Shown here in pieces: positions 24,402-32,504 of a stretch of 64,000 nucleotides of DNA (positions are counted from its first letter, which is position 1; each line of letters starts with the position of its first letter). The notes under the pieces were generated by a model. It saw only the letters and a program-made list of their open reading frames with translations, did no database searches and was not told the origin of the DNA. This stretch comes from JACJYM01 sp965230495. GTDB lineage: Bacteria; Bacteroidota; Bacteroidia; Chitinophagales; Saprospiraceae. Made by a program: the position numbers and the translations under genes. Location: positions 1-64,000 of the forward strand of contig OZ246004.1 of NCBI GenBank assembly GCA_965230495.1, read 5' to 3'.

Positions 24402-25279
24402 AGAATTTAATACTGTCTCTTGTTTGTTTGCTTGGTTTTTCATTCTCGGTACAATCTCAGAATTGTAAAGGAGTTCCTTCGTTCATAGCCCAGCTCGGTT
24501 TTGATCCTTCTAGCTCATCTTTACGGACGTCGGAGAGAAAGGAAAAGGGAATGATCCTAATGCAAGTAGGCAGTGCTAAGGATAATTCTGATACCAAAAT
24601 TTATAGACATCCTTCTTGGGATGATGCTGGATTTTTAGGTTCTATAACCAGAGACAGATGGGGCAATTCTTATGTCGCCCCGGCAGCTAATGTTAACCTA
24701 TTGTACAATAAACCATTGGAGCAAAATAACATTTATAAAGTTGACTCTGACTCTGGGATTATGAAATTATTCTTGAGACTGCCAATTGTGAAACCTATGA
24801 CCAATCAAAACCCTTTTGGAGTTTTAGGATCTTATTATGATTGTACTTCGGATTTTCTTTTCTATTCGAGTGTTTATGGTTCTACCCAGAGAAATGAATA
24901 TGGAGCAATATATGCTGTGGACGTGAGATCAAAAAAATATCATACTATTCTAGCTAATATTGATGCTTTTGGCGTTTACGTATTACCCTACAGAAATAAA
25001 AGATACCTGGTGTATGGACTTACTAGAGAATCTGAAATATGGTGTATTGAAATTAATGATAAAAACTATCCTGTTTCAAAGTCTTTTAGGATTATTGATT
25101 TGAAAGGGATTGGAAAGAGAGGAGATGACAAGGCCAGAAAGATCACTTTTGAAGGAGGTAAACTAACGGTATACGGGCAATCTTTTTATTACAACTTAAC
25201 AGCACCTGTAAATATTCAGGAGTCAATATATCAGTTTGAAATGAGCGGTGGAATAGAAAATTGGATATTACAAGAGTGA
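24398..25279 (+). CDS. Secreted protein of unknown function, probable beta-propeller
   Basis: 293 residues; a signal peptide (MKNLILSLVCLLGFSFSVQS, cleavage probably before QNC). The rest is beta-rich with recurring blade-like segments (GFLGSITRDRWGNSYVAPA, NNIYKVDSDSGIMKLFLRLP, GAIYAVDVRSKKYHTIL, SEIWCIEINDKNY, ESIYQFEMSGG) in which an item is named, valued and followed by a turn, typical of 5- to 7-bladed propellers. No catalytic motif recognised. Its ATG overlaps the stop of the CuAO-like gene in an ATGA, indicating translational coupling, and the two products probably act together in the periplasm or at the surface. The propeller call is inference from repeat rhythm only. Confidence 0.6.
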   Translation: MKNLILSLVCLLGFSFSVQSQNCKGVPSFIAQLGFDPSSSSLRTSERKEKGMILMQVGSAKDNSDTKIYRHPSWDDAGFLGSITRDRWGNSYVAPAANVNLLYNKPLEQNNIYKVDSDSGIMKLFLRLPIVKPMTNQNPFGVLGSYYDCTSDFLFYSSVYGSTQRNEYGAIYAVDVRSKKYHTILANIDAFGVYVLPYRNKRYLVYGLTRESEIWCIEINDKNYPVSKSFRIIDLKGIGKRGDDKARKITFEGGKLTVYGQSFYYNLTAPVNIQESIYQFEMSGGIENWILQE

Positions 25280-25288
25280 TGTTTTCTC

Positions 25289-26359
25289 ATGAATAGATAT
25301 GGTAGACAGGTAATCATTCCAAATTTTGGAACCATAAACCAGAATAAACTGATAACTTCTAAAGTTCTGGTAGTTGGAGCAGGAGGTTTGGGAGTACCGG
25401 TAATACAGTATTTAATTGGTGCAGGAATTGGAAATCTGGGGATTATTGATTCTGATACGGTAGATTTGACTAATCTTCACAGACAGATACTATATGATGA
25501 GGATTCTGTTGGTAAGAAAAAGGTAGATATTGCAAAGAGAAAATTGGAAAAATTAAATAGCGAGCCTATAATTACTACTTTTCCAACACTAATTAATGAC
25601 AGTAATGTAGAGAATATTATCAAAGGATATGATGTAATAGTGGACGGTACAGATAATTTTCCTACTAAATATCTAATTAATGATACTTGTGTGAAACTCG
25701 GAAAGCCTCTTGTATATGGTGCGGTAGATCGATATGAGGGACAGGTTAGTGTATTCAATTTTGAAGATAAGGAGGGTAGTGTCGGACCGCAGATAAGGGA
25801 TGTATTTGAAGAGCTTCCTTTAGACACTGGCGGTTGCAATGTTTCAGGAGTACTTGGTACTGCGGTAGGAATTGTAGGGACTATTATGGCACACGAGGTG
25901 ATAAAAATTATTACAGGAATTGGTTCTGTTCTTACTGGAGAAATGTTGATGATAGATACTAATGAAAACGATTTTCGAAAAATAAAAATTAAGAAGAAAT
26001 ACAGAGTTCCCTTGGATAATGGAAAAACGGATGAAGCAAGAGATTCTTTGGCTGAAAGTATTTCCTGGGAAGAGTTAAAGAATCTGGAGGAAAGAAAAGC
26101 TCCTGTGTTGTTAATCGATGTTAGAGAAGGGTATGAATTTGTGAATAAAAATATTGGAGGAGTAAATATTCCTTTAAGCGAATTCAGGGAGAGAATAGTA
26201 GAAATAGAATCGTTTAATGGAGAAATAGTGATATGTTGCCAATCAGGGATTAGGAGTTTAAAAGCACTAAGAATTATAAAAGAAGAAAAAAGGGGTTTGA
26301 GATGTGTAAATTTAATGGGGGGAATTAATGCATATCTTGCGGGAAGAAAAATGTCATAA
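25289..26359 (+). CDS. ThiF/MoeB-type adenylyltransferase fused to rhodanese
   Basis: 356 residues. The N-terminal ThiF/MoeB/HesA domain (about 1-235) has G30AGGLG35 for nucleotide binding, the DSDTVDLTNLHRQ motif, DGTDNFPTKY and CNVSGVLGTAVGIVG. These enzymes adenylate the C-terminal Gly-Gly of a ubiquitin-like sulfur carrier (MoaD or ThiS). A C-terminal rhodanese domain (about 270-352) has LIDVREGYEF and the active-site loop CCQSGIRS with nucleophile Cys317, so it could pass persulfide sulfur to the carrier. The two CxxC pairs that hold zinc in classical MoeB are absent (PQIRDVFEELPL and KIKIKKKYRVPL at those places). It starts 9 nt after the propeller gene, so is probably co-transcribed; no thi or moa genes are nearby. 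Confidence 0.85.
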   Translation: MNRYGRQVIIPNFGTINQNKLITSKVLVVGAGGLGVPVIQYLIGAGIGNLGIIDSDTVDLTNLHRQILYDEDSVGKKKVDIAKRKLEKLNSEPIITTFPTLINDSNVENIIKGYDVIVDGTDNFPTKYLINDTCVKLGKPLVYGAVDRYEGQVSVFNFEDKEGSVGPQIRDVFEELPLDTGGCNVSGVLGTAVGIVGTIMAHEVIKIITGIGSVLTGEMLMIDTNENDFRKIKIKKKYRVPLDNGKTDEARDSLAESISWEELKNLEERKAPVLLIDVREGYEFVNKNIGGVNIPLSEFRERIVEIESFNGEIVICCQSGIRSLKALRIIKEEKRGLRCVNLMGGINAYLAGRKMS

Positions 26360-26393
26360 AAAAGTCATTTAGAAAAAAACGTAAACTTTTTTT

Positions 26394-26423
26394 TTGGAAA
26401 CTTAAACTTTTTCGATTTCTTTG
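26394..26423 (+). promoter_or_regulatory. Candidate Bacteroidota promoter
   Basis: A ttg at 26394-26396, 19 nt spacer, then tttctttg at 26416-26423 (one mismatch to TAnnTTTG). The spacing agrees with the known TTG/TAnnTTTG consensus. Transcription would start near 26429, giving an RNA of about 115 nt ending at the terminator below. Confidence 0.35.
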
Positions 26424-26428
26424 CGGTT

Positions 26429-26542
26429 ATAATATTAAAGTTTTGAAATAAAGAGCTTACTACTACCGCTCGGTAGTTAAAGTAGGGGGTTATATAGAAT
26501 GATGGTTGCCCTCGCATTCAGGAGAATGCGGGGGTTTTTTTT
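26429..26542 (+). ncRNA. Possible small RNA or attenuated leader
   Basis: The noncoding stretch between the MoeB-like gene and the small zinc-ribbon gene holds a candidate promoter, a compact hairpin (ctaccg 26463-26468 with cggtag 26471-26476, extendable to 7 bp) and a strong terminator hairpin. This could be a stand-alone RNA of about 115 nt, or a leader whose terminator controls the gene starting 15 nt later. No known RNA family recognised. Confidence 0.25.
26509..26542 (+). terminator. Rho-independent terminator
   Basis: An 11-bp stem with one G-T pair (ccctcgcattc at 26509-26519 with gaatgcggggg at 26524-26534), 4-nt loop, then eight T. It ends transcription from the ThiF/MoeB operon or of the possible small RNA. 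Confidence 0.85.
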
Positions 26543-26556
26543 ATTAAATTTTGACT

Positions 26557-26850
26557 ATGTTTTTGAAAAAATTATTTGCTTCTCTTTTTGGAAAGAAAAA
26601 CAATTCACAACTAACTCCTTTGCAAGGTTACTGTCCCAATTGTTGGGGTAGGGAAGAATACGGTGGTAAATTTTATGAGGCTGTTAAAAATAGAAATGTC
26701 GATGTCAATAGTATTGATCCAAGTGCTGGCTGGGTTAAGGAGTACGCCGACAAACATTTGAGTGGAATAAAGCTAAATATTGTAGATGGTAGTGGTGTTT
26801 GTCCAAAATGTAAATTGACTTTTCATGAGTCAACTAAGGAGAGTAAGTAA
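26557..26850 (+). CDS. Small zinc-ribbon-like protein
   Basis: 97 residues from the ATG at 26557; an in-frame TTG two codons upstream (26551) is less likely. Two CxxC knuckles, GYCPNCWG near residue 26 and GVCPKCKLTF near residue 80, should bind one zinc ion. The N-terminus (MFLKKLFASLFGKKN) is amphipathic and basic. No enzyme motif; cytosolic protein of unknown function. The start codon follows the upstream T-tract by 14 nt, so expression depends on read-through of the terminator or a promoter overlapping it. Its last 26 bp overlap the next small gene in another frame. Confidence 0.7.
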   Translation: MFLKKLFASLFGKKNNSQLTPLQGYCPNCWGREEYGGKFYEAVKNRNVDVNSIDPSAGWVKEYADKHLSGIKLNIVDGSGVCPKCKLTFHESTKESK

Positions 26851-27034
26851 GAGAGAATTTCTAGAAGCTCCGTCTAGATATGAATTAAGATCAGGAAGAG
26901 AACCAGAAGCTCCTTTATGCCCATATGGGAATCATTATCAATGGATCGGATATGATATCAAAGAAAGAGAGTACGTCAGATTTACAAAGTCGGTTTTTAA
27001 GATATTAATAAACAAAGAAAAGATTACGAGATAA
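26825..27034 (+). CDS. Small basic protein of unknown function
   Basis: 69 residues. The only in-frame start is the ATG at 26825 inside the zinc-ribbon gene; everything after 26850 is outside it. The central part (REPEAPLCPYGNHYQWIGYD, then EREYVRF) has the composition of a real small domain rather than random AT-rich sequence, and the position directly downstream of another small gene suggests coupling. It overlaps the 3' end of the convergent pyrD gene by 11 bp. No function recognised; it could still be a chance ORF. Confidence 0.45.
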   Translation: MSQLRRVSKREFLEAPSRYELRSGREPEAPLCPYGNHYQWIGYDIKEREYVRFTKSVFKILINKEKITR

Positions 27035-28055
27035 GCGATTTTTTGATACTCTTGATCATTCCTGGACCTTCGTAAATCATTGATGAATAGACTTGCACAA
27101 GAGATGCTCCGGCATTCATTTTTTTCTTGCATTCTTCGGGACCATTAATCCCACCGACTCCTATGATAAAAATTTCACCATTTGATTTTTCATGAATGTA
27201 AGAAATTACTTCGGTAGACTTGTCTTGAATGATCTTGCCACTTAATCCACCATTTCCAATATCCTCGATTCTTTTTTTCGAAGTTTTTAAGTGATCCCTT
27301 GATATAGTTGTATTGGTCGCTATGATACCATCAATTCTACTTGATCTCACAATGTCGATAATATCATCTAACTGAGAGTTATTAAGATCAGGTGCTATTT
27401 TGAGCAGAATAGGTCTCTGAACTATTTCTTCTTCATTGATAGATTTAAGTCGATTTAATATGTTAAGCAAGGGTTCCTTTTCCTGAAGTTCTCTCAATCC
27501 TGGGGTATTTGGGCTACTTACATTTACTACAAAATAGTCAACATGTGGATGGAGTTTTCGGAAGCATATTTCATAGTCTTTGTAGGCCTCGTCATTAGGA
27601 GTAGTTTTGTTTTTTCCTATATTTCCGCCTAGGATAAGATTATTTTTTTTTCTTCTTTTTAATCGTTCGACCATGGCATCAACTCCATCATTGTTGAATC
27701 CCATTCTGTTGATAATACTTTCATCTTGAGGAAGCCGAAAAAGTCGTGGCGTATCATTTCCTTTTTGTGGTTTTGGGGTTACGGTTCCAATTTCTATAAA
27801 CCCAAATCCTAGATGAGACATGGTATCATAATATTTGCCGTCTTTGTCAAAACCAGCGGCGAGACCTATAGGGTTTTTAAACGTTAAGTCTAGAAAGTTA
27901 CTCTCTAATTGAGGATCGTCAAACTTATATAACTGCTTGATGAGCTGATTTATAATTGGAATTTTTAGCATGATGCTAAAAGCTTTTAGGGTGAAATGAT
28001 GGGCTTTTTCGGGATCTAAAAGGAATAAGAAAGGCTTAATAACTAGTTTATACAT
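27024..28055 (-). CDS. pyrD: Dihydroorotate dehydrogenase (quinone), class 2
   Basis: 343 residues, the normal length of class 2 enzymes. Oxidises dihydroorotate to orotate with FMN and passes electrons to membrane quinone (fourth step of UMP synthesis). Seen: an N-terminal helical part for membrane association (about 1-45), NPIGLAAGFDKDG (FMN/phosphate region), IEIGTVTPKPQKGN, NRMGFNNDG, and VVNVSSPNTPGLR with the class 2 catalytic Ser (180/181), then IATNTT and GVGGI near the C-terminus. A monocistronic gene with its own -7 box; it ends convergently against the small gene at 26825. Confidence 0.97.
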   Translation of the reverse strand: MYKLVIKPFLFLLDPEKAHHFTLKAFSIMLKIPIINQLIKQLYKFDDPQLESNFLDLTFKNPIGLAAGFDKDGKYYDTMSHLGFGFIEIGTVTPKPQKGNDTPRLFRLPQDESIINRMGFNNDGVDAMVERLKRRKKNNLILGGNIGKNKTTPNDEAYKDYEICFRKLHPHVDYFVVNVSSPNTPGLRELQEKEPLLNILNRLKSINEEEIVQRPILLKIAPDLNNSQLDDIIDIVRSSRIDGIIATNTTISRDHLKTSKKRIEDIGNGGLSGKIIQDKSTEVISYIHEKSNGEIFIIGVGGINGPEECKKKMNAGASLVQVYSSMIYEGPGMIKSIKKSLIS

Positions 28056-28072
28056 GTTTCTAAGTTAGATTG

Positions 28073-28080
28073 CAAATGTA
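28073..28080 (-). promoter_or_regulatory. TAnnTTTG-type -7 box of pyrD
   Basis: On the minus strand the sequence is tacatttg, an exact TAnnTTTG match located 17 nt before the pyrD ATG. The -33 element is not clear. Confidence 0.4.
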
Positions 28081-28182
28081 ATCTTATCATCTAAATATTA
28101 AAATCACTAAGTACATACAATATAGAAATGACTTTTTCAGTTAAGTAAATGAAATTAAATATTTTTAAATGAAATCCACTAT

Positions 28183-28413
28183 ATGGAGAAATACTACACT
28201 GAATTACAACTAATTAAGTTTATCTACGGAGAATGTGATATTTTAGAAAAATTGGAAATAGAATACGCATTGGAAAATGATGAAAATGTATCTGATACGT
28301 ATGCCAATATTAAAAAGAGAATAAATCACATGCCGAAGGTTAAATTTAGGCCAAAGAGCAGCACGTTAAGTGAAATTATGGATTATAGCAAATCCTCTCT
28401 AATTGCGGCTTAA
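28183..28413 (+). CDS. Small conserved Bacteroidota protein (anti-sigma-N-terminus-like)
   Basis: 76 residues. The pattern LIKFIYGECDILEKLEIEYALENDENVSDTY followed by a short helix and LSEIMDYS resembles a short helical family that I recall as common in this phylum, similar in layout to the N-terminal part of anti-sigma factors but without the zinc-binding His/Cys. Probably a cytosolic helical protein; function unknown. Stands alone, with a strong bidirectional terminator right after the stop. Confidence 0.7.
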   Translation: MEKYYTELQLIKFIYGECDILEKLEIEYALENDENVSDTYANIKKRINHMPKVKFRPKSSTLSEIMDYSKSSLIAA

Positions 28414-28418
28414 AAGAA

Positions 28419-28457
28419 AAGAATAGGTCCTTGAAAATTCAAGGACCTATTCTTTTT
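28419..28457. terminator. Bidirectional terminator between the small gene and rnr
   Basis: A perfect 17-bp inverted repeat (28419-28435 with 28438-28454) with A-rich flank on the left and T-rich flank on the right, so it works in both directions. It overlaps the last codons and stop of rnr (28447-28449). Confidence 0.9.
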
Positions 28458-30639
28458 CAACAATTTCAAATTCTATCAACCTTGTATTTAAATTAGCTTC
28501 TAGGACTTTTACTTTAAGAGAATCACCCATTCGAATAATATCACCGGATCTTTTTCCAATAGCAGATAGTCTATCCGCTTTCATTTCATAAGGTTCATCA
28601 AATTTATTAAAGCTGATCAGCCCCTCGGCTCTACTTTCGTCTAATGCAACAAAAATTCCCTTTTCTATGATACCACTTACATAAGCATCGAATATTTGTC
28701 CGACTTTGTCCTGTAAAAATTCAACCTGTTTGTATTTCACAGATTCTCTCTCCGCATCAGCAGCCTTTTTTTCTTGAGCAGAAATGTGTTTACATTTTAG
28801 TTCTAATTCAAGTTTTTCCCTTTTCCGAATCTTATCCAGATTTTCGAATAATATTCTATGAACCAATACATCGGCATACCTTCTTATGGGAGAAGTGAAG
28901 TGTGTGTAATAATCAAAAGCTAAACCATAATGACCAATATTGTCAGGATGATATTCTGCTTTAGCCATGGTTCTTATCGCCAGAGGCATTAGTAATTTCA
29001 GTACAGGATCACTTTCGGCTTCCTTATTCAGATGATTGAAGGAGGCGGCAATTTCTTTCGGTGTATTTAAATTCATTTTATAGCCTAATCCCTTGGCAAA
29101 AAGAGAAAAATCTGCGAGCTTTTCTAAATCAGGAGTATCATGTACTCTATATACAAATGGAATTTCAGGCGTTGTTTTTTTAGCAATGAATTTAGCTACT
29201 TCTTTATTAGCAAGAAGCATGAAATCTTCTATCAGCATGTGAGCTTCTTTCCTTTCTTTGGCATAAACACTAACGGGTTTATTGTTTTCGTCCAGCAGGA
29301 ATCTTATCTCGTCTGATTCGAAATTAATCGATCCGTTTTTGAATCTTTTAGATCTTAACGATTTAGCAATATTATTTAAAGAAATTATTTCTTCTTTATA
29401 ATCTCCATCCTGACCTTCTATAATTTCTTGAGCCTCTTCATATGTAAATCTCCTATCTGAGTGAATTATCGTTTTACCAAACCATCTGGAAGTGATTTTA
29501 TTTTTGGAATCAAAGGTAAAAACTGCTGAGAAGGTATATTTATCTTCGTGTGGATTCAGTGAACAGAGATCATTACTGAGCTTTTCTGGGAGCATAGGTA
29601 ATACACGATCTACCAAATAAACCGAAGTACTCCTTTTTTGAGCTTCTTTGTCCAATTCAGTGCCTTCCGCTAAATAATGAGTGACATCTGCGATATGTAC
29701 ACCTATTTCAATGTCTCCATTATCCAATACTTTGTAAGAAATAGCATCATCAAAATCCTTAGCAGTCAAAGGGTCTATTGTTATGGTAAGAGTATCCCTG
29801 AAGTCTCTTCGAACATCAACCTCCGACGGTGTTATTTTACCGTCCATCGATTTTACTTCATCCATTACTTCTGGAGAAAACTCTAGTTCGAAGCCCTGAC
29901 TTAATAAAATAGATTGCATGGCTAGGTCATTGTGATCCGTCTCAGGAATAATTTGTTGAATCTCACCCCAGAAAGTGCTGTTTTGCCCTTTGTTTTGATA
30001 TTCGGTTATTTTGACAGACACTCTTTTTCCATCATATTCTTTATTCTTTTCGTTCGGCTTTATGTATACTTCGGGAAATAATCTGTCAATTTCTGGTGTA
30101 ACTAAGCCATAATTTTTATAAACTCTAAATCTCCCGAGTACATGTGTTAATGATCTTTGTATTATTTCAACAATTTTTCCTTCTTGTCTTTTTCTGGTTT
30201 TACTAATGGATACCTCAACCTTAACAGTATCTCTGTTCATTGCTCCGTTGACATAACGAGGAGGAACATAAATATCCGAATCGTAATCCTCGGTAATAAT
30301 ATAGGCAGCTCCCGTCCTAGTCAAATCGACCTTTCCGATAAACTCTTTTTTAGGTCTGTTAAATTTGGCTCTATCTTTTTTGTTGGATTTTACATCCCAT
30401 TTATAGACACCCTTTTTGATTTGAAAAACATATCCTTTTCTTTCAAGATTATTCAAAGCCTCTTGAATCTCCTCTTTACTGTTTTTTACTTTTAGTTTAT
30501 TTAGCAATTTTTTCGTGTCATATCTCTTTCTTGAATTGCTTTTAAGATGTTTTTTAATTAATGCTTTTAAATTATAATCATTAAGTTTTTGTCCCTTGTG
30601 AGGTTTTTTATTTCTTCTCATTTTCTTACTATTCTTCAA
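28447..30639 (-). CDS. rnr: Ribonuclease R
   Basis: 730 residues, a typical RNase R/VacB length. Processive 3'-5' exoribonuclease that degrades structured RNA and takes part in mRNA turnover and quality control. Seen: a Lys-rich N-terminus with a winged-helix-like region (about 20-80), cold-shock domains (about 85-240), the RNB catalytic motif TIDPLTAKDFDDAIS (about residues 285-300, metal-binding Asp residues), FTSPIRRYADVLVHR near 600, and a C-terminal S1 domain (about 640-728: IFDAYVSGIIEKGIFVAL). Its start overlaps the end of the upstream gene by 11 bp, so the two form an operon. Confidence 0.96.
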   Translation of the reverse strand: MKNSKKMRRNKKPHKGQKLNDYNLKALIKKHLKSNSRKRYDTKKLLNKLKVKNSKEEIQEALNNLERKGYVFQIKKGVYKWDVKSNKKDRAKFNRPKKEFIGKVDLTRTGAAYIITEDYDSDIYVPPRYVNGAMNRDTVKVEVSISKTRKRQEGKIVEIIQRSLTHVLGRFRVYKNYGLVTPEIDRLFPEVYIKPNEKNKEYDGKRVSVKITEYQNKGQNSTFWGEIQQIIPETDHNDLAMQSILLSQGFELEFSPEVMDEVKSMDGKITPSEVDVRRDFRDTLTITIDPLTAKDFDDAISYKVLDNGDIEIGVHIADVTHYLAEGTELDKEAQKRSTSVYLVDRVLPMLPEKLSNDLCSLNPHEDKYTFSAVFTFDSKNKITSRWFGKTIIHSDRRFTYEEAQEIIEGQDGDYKEEIISLNNIAKSLRSKRFKNGSINFESDEIRFLLDENNKPVSVYAKERKEAHMLIEDFMLLANKEVAKFIAKKTTPEIPFVYRVHDTPDLEKLADFSLFAKGLGYKMNLNTPKEIAASFNHLNKEAESDPVLKLLMPLAIRTMAKAEYHPDNIGHYGLAFDYYTHFTSPIRRYADVLVHRILFENLDKIRKREKLELELKCKHISAQEKKAADAERESVKYKQVEFLQDKVGQIFDAYVSGIIEKGIFVALDESRAEGLISFNKFDEPYEMKADRLSAIGKRSGDIIRMGDSLKVKVLEANLNTRLIEFEIVEKE

Positions 30640-31117
30640 ATAAATTTATTTCTCCAGCTGGAGAGATTTCCATTGTGTATGATTTGTTGTGGGATGGGTC
30701 AAATTCATTGTTGATTTGATGACCGACCATGATATGGATAATTAAATCAGTATCTATTCTAGCGACAGAATGTTTTATAACTTCGTTTTCTATAACTGTA
30801 CCAGCAATCACTTTTTTTGATACCAGACTTTCAGATCTATCTAAGGTTACTAAGATATATTCGTATTTTAGTAGTGTAGCTTTATAATATACTAAAGCAA
30901 TGTATTCTTCAGTTTCGGCGATCATAGCACAAGGAATAAACTCTGTATATTCATCTATTTCCGGATCCCATTTCGATAGGTAGAGAGCAATTAGAGCCTC
31001 GGATAAAGGTTGATTTTGAGCACTATAGATATTAATAGTATCCTCCGTAAAGTTTATGGGCAATTCAAATTGTCCAAAATGGTTAAGTAGAGCATCAAGG
31101 CTCTTGCTTCTTTTCAT
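30629..31117 (-). CDS. Conserved protein of unknown function upstream of rnr
   Basis: 162 residues, no signal peptide and no transmembrane helix, acidic. Alternating beta strands (EYIALVYYKATLLKYEYILVTLD) and a C-terminal beta segment (SYTMEISPAGEINLFEE) suggest a small alpha/beta cytosolic fold. No motif recognised. It overlaps rnr by 11 bp and its start (31117) faces away from the UPF0104 gene, leaving a 298-bp divergent intergenic region. Linked to rnr by translation coupling, but a shared role is only inference. Confidence 0.7.
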   Translation of the reverse strand: MKRSKSLDALLNHFGQFELPINFTEDTINIYSAQNQPLSEALIALYLSKWDPEIDEYTEFIPCAMIAETEEYIALVYYKATLLKYEYILVTLDRSESLVSKKVIAGTVIENEVIKHSVARIDTDLIIHIMVGHQINNEFDPSHNKSYTMEISPAGEINLFEE

Positions 31118-31325
31118 TGATTTCTTTTAATTGTTAAATTCTATGCTACTGAAATTGAATCGAAATTACGCTAACAAATGATGATTTAGATAAGGCAAAG
31201 ATAGTTATTATTTGGTTTCTAGTGTCAAAGAGTGAAAAATTGTCTTTATCAAAGAAACCTTGCAATAATTAGAATCCGATATTTCCAGTGATATTGTTTA
31301 ATATAAATACTTGCTTTTAAAATAG

Positions 31326-31333
31326 TACTTTTG
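31326..31333 (+). promoter_or_regulatory. TAnnTTTG-type -7 box (tacttttg)
   Basis: Exact consensus match followed by cgac, 82 nt before the TTG start at 31416. The -33 TTG is not at the expected distance. It would drive the UPF0104-osmC pair. Confidence 0.4.
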
Positions 31334-31415
31334 CGACGTTTTATCGAAAATACAATAGAGTATCATAAACAATTAATCATATTCGCGGTTCAAAGCTAGA
31401 TCGTAATTTGGAAGT

Positions 31416-32495
31416 TTGAATAAAAAAATAGACATAGAAGAAGAAAAGGATGTATTGTCATCTATTGACGTAAGAAAGATTGTATTGCCCCTGATTATTG
31501 GTGTGGTAGCTATTATTTTGTTAATGGTTAGGAATTTAAGTTTGGAAGAACTTAAAGCTATCAATTGGGATGGCAGAGTGTTTTTTTGGGTAGGAATGGC
31601 TATTTTATTATACATAGTTCGACACGTCTTTTATGCCTGGAGGTTAAGACTTCTGACAGATAATGCATTCTCATGGTTAAAGAGTATGGAGTTAATTTTT
31701 GTTTGGGAGTTTTCTTCATGTGTTTCACCCAGTTCAATAGGGGGGTCTGGAGTAGCACTTTTTTTCCTTTCACAGGAAAATCTGTCAGGTGCTAAAACGG
31801 TGTCTGTAGTATTATATTCTATGGTTCAGGATACTATCTATATGATCCTTTCTTTAATAGCTCTGTATATCATATTGGGACCTATAATGATAAGACCGGG
31901 TATGGAGAATATTGGAGATATAGATGGATATGGATTTACGTTTTTAGGGGTCATGTTATTTATGACAGCCTATGGAAGTTTGTTTTTCTATGGCCTGTTT
32001 ATTAATCCGAATTCGATTAAGAGAATGCTGTTGGCTATGTCGAAATGGAGAATCTTCGGGAGATTTAAAAGAAACATACGTCAGACAGCCTTAGATATTG
32101 TGGATACATCTAAAGAATTGAGTAAAAAATCATTTTCCTATCACTTCAAAGTATTTGTCTCTACCACGGGAGCATGGGTGGTTAGATTTTTAACATTAAA
32201 TTGTATTATTATAGCTCTTATTGCGGCTACACCACATGATTTTTGGAATCAGTTGGTGATTTTTGCTCGAGGAGAAACAATGCATAATTTGACTGCTTTC
32301 GTTCCTACTCCAGGAGGAAGTGGGGTAACCGAATTGTTATTTGGAGGTTTCTTCTCTGATTACATTTCTGAAGGAATTTCTTCCTTATTGGCGTTGGTGT
32401 GGAGGCTTATCACTTATTATCCATACTTGATTTTAGGTCTATTTGTAATACCCAACTGGATAAGAAAGGTGGTGGCAAGAAGAGTAAATTCATAA
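31416..32495 (+). CDS. Lysylphosphatidylglycerol synthase TM-region-like (UPF0104) membrane protein
   Basis: 359 residues, integral inner-membrane protein with about seven to eight hydrophobic segments (first near 22-38, VLPLIIGVVAIILLM; others near 52-70, 125-150, 165-190, 245-265, 330-350). The family marker FVPTPGGSGVTE near 290-305 is present, along with the SxSSIGGSG motif near 103-110. UPF0104 proteins resemble the flippase half of MprF; many are suspected to move or hold lipids, but the substrate is unknown here. Start: TTG at 31416 is the only usable codon, because an in-frame taa lies at 31404-31406 and the first ATG would remove the first membrane segment. OsmC follows after 9 nt. 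Confidence 0.85.
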   Translation: MNKKIDIEEEKDVLSSIDVRKIVLPLIIGVVAIILLMVRNLSLEELKAINWDGRVFFWVGMAILLYIVRHVFYAWRLRLLTDNAFSWLKSMELIFVWEFSSCVSPSSIGGSGVALFFLSQENLSGAKTVSVVLYSMVQDTIYMILSLIALYIILGPIMIRPGMENIGDIDGYGFTFLGVMLFMTAYGSLFFYGLFINPNSIKRMLLAMSKWRIFGRFKRNIRQTALDIVDTSKELSKKSFSYHFKVFVSTTGAWVVRFLTLNCIIIALIAATPHDFWNQLVIFARGETMHNLTAFVPTPGGSGVTELLFGGFFSDYISEGISSLLALVWRLITYYPYLILGLFVIPNWIRKVVARRVNS

Positions 32496-32504
32496 ATTAT
32501 CGTA

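Noticed and set aside
31380..31400. cggttcaaagc resembling a tRNA T-loop
   Set aside because: No acceptor or anticodon stems around it and the match to GGTTCRANYCC is incomplete.
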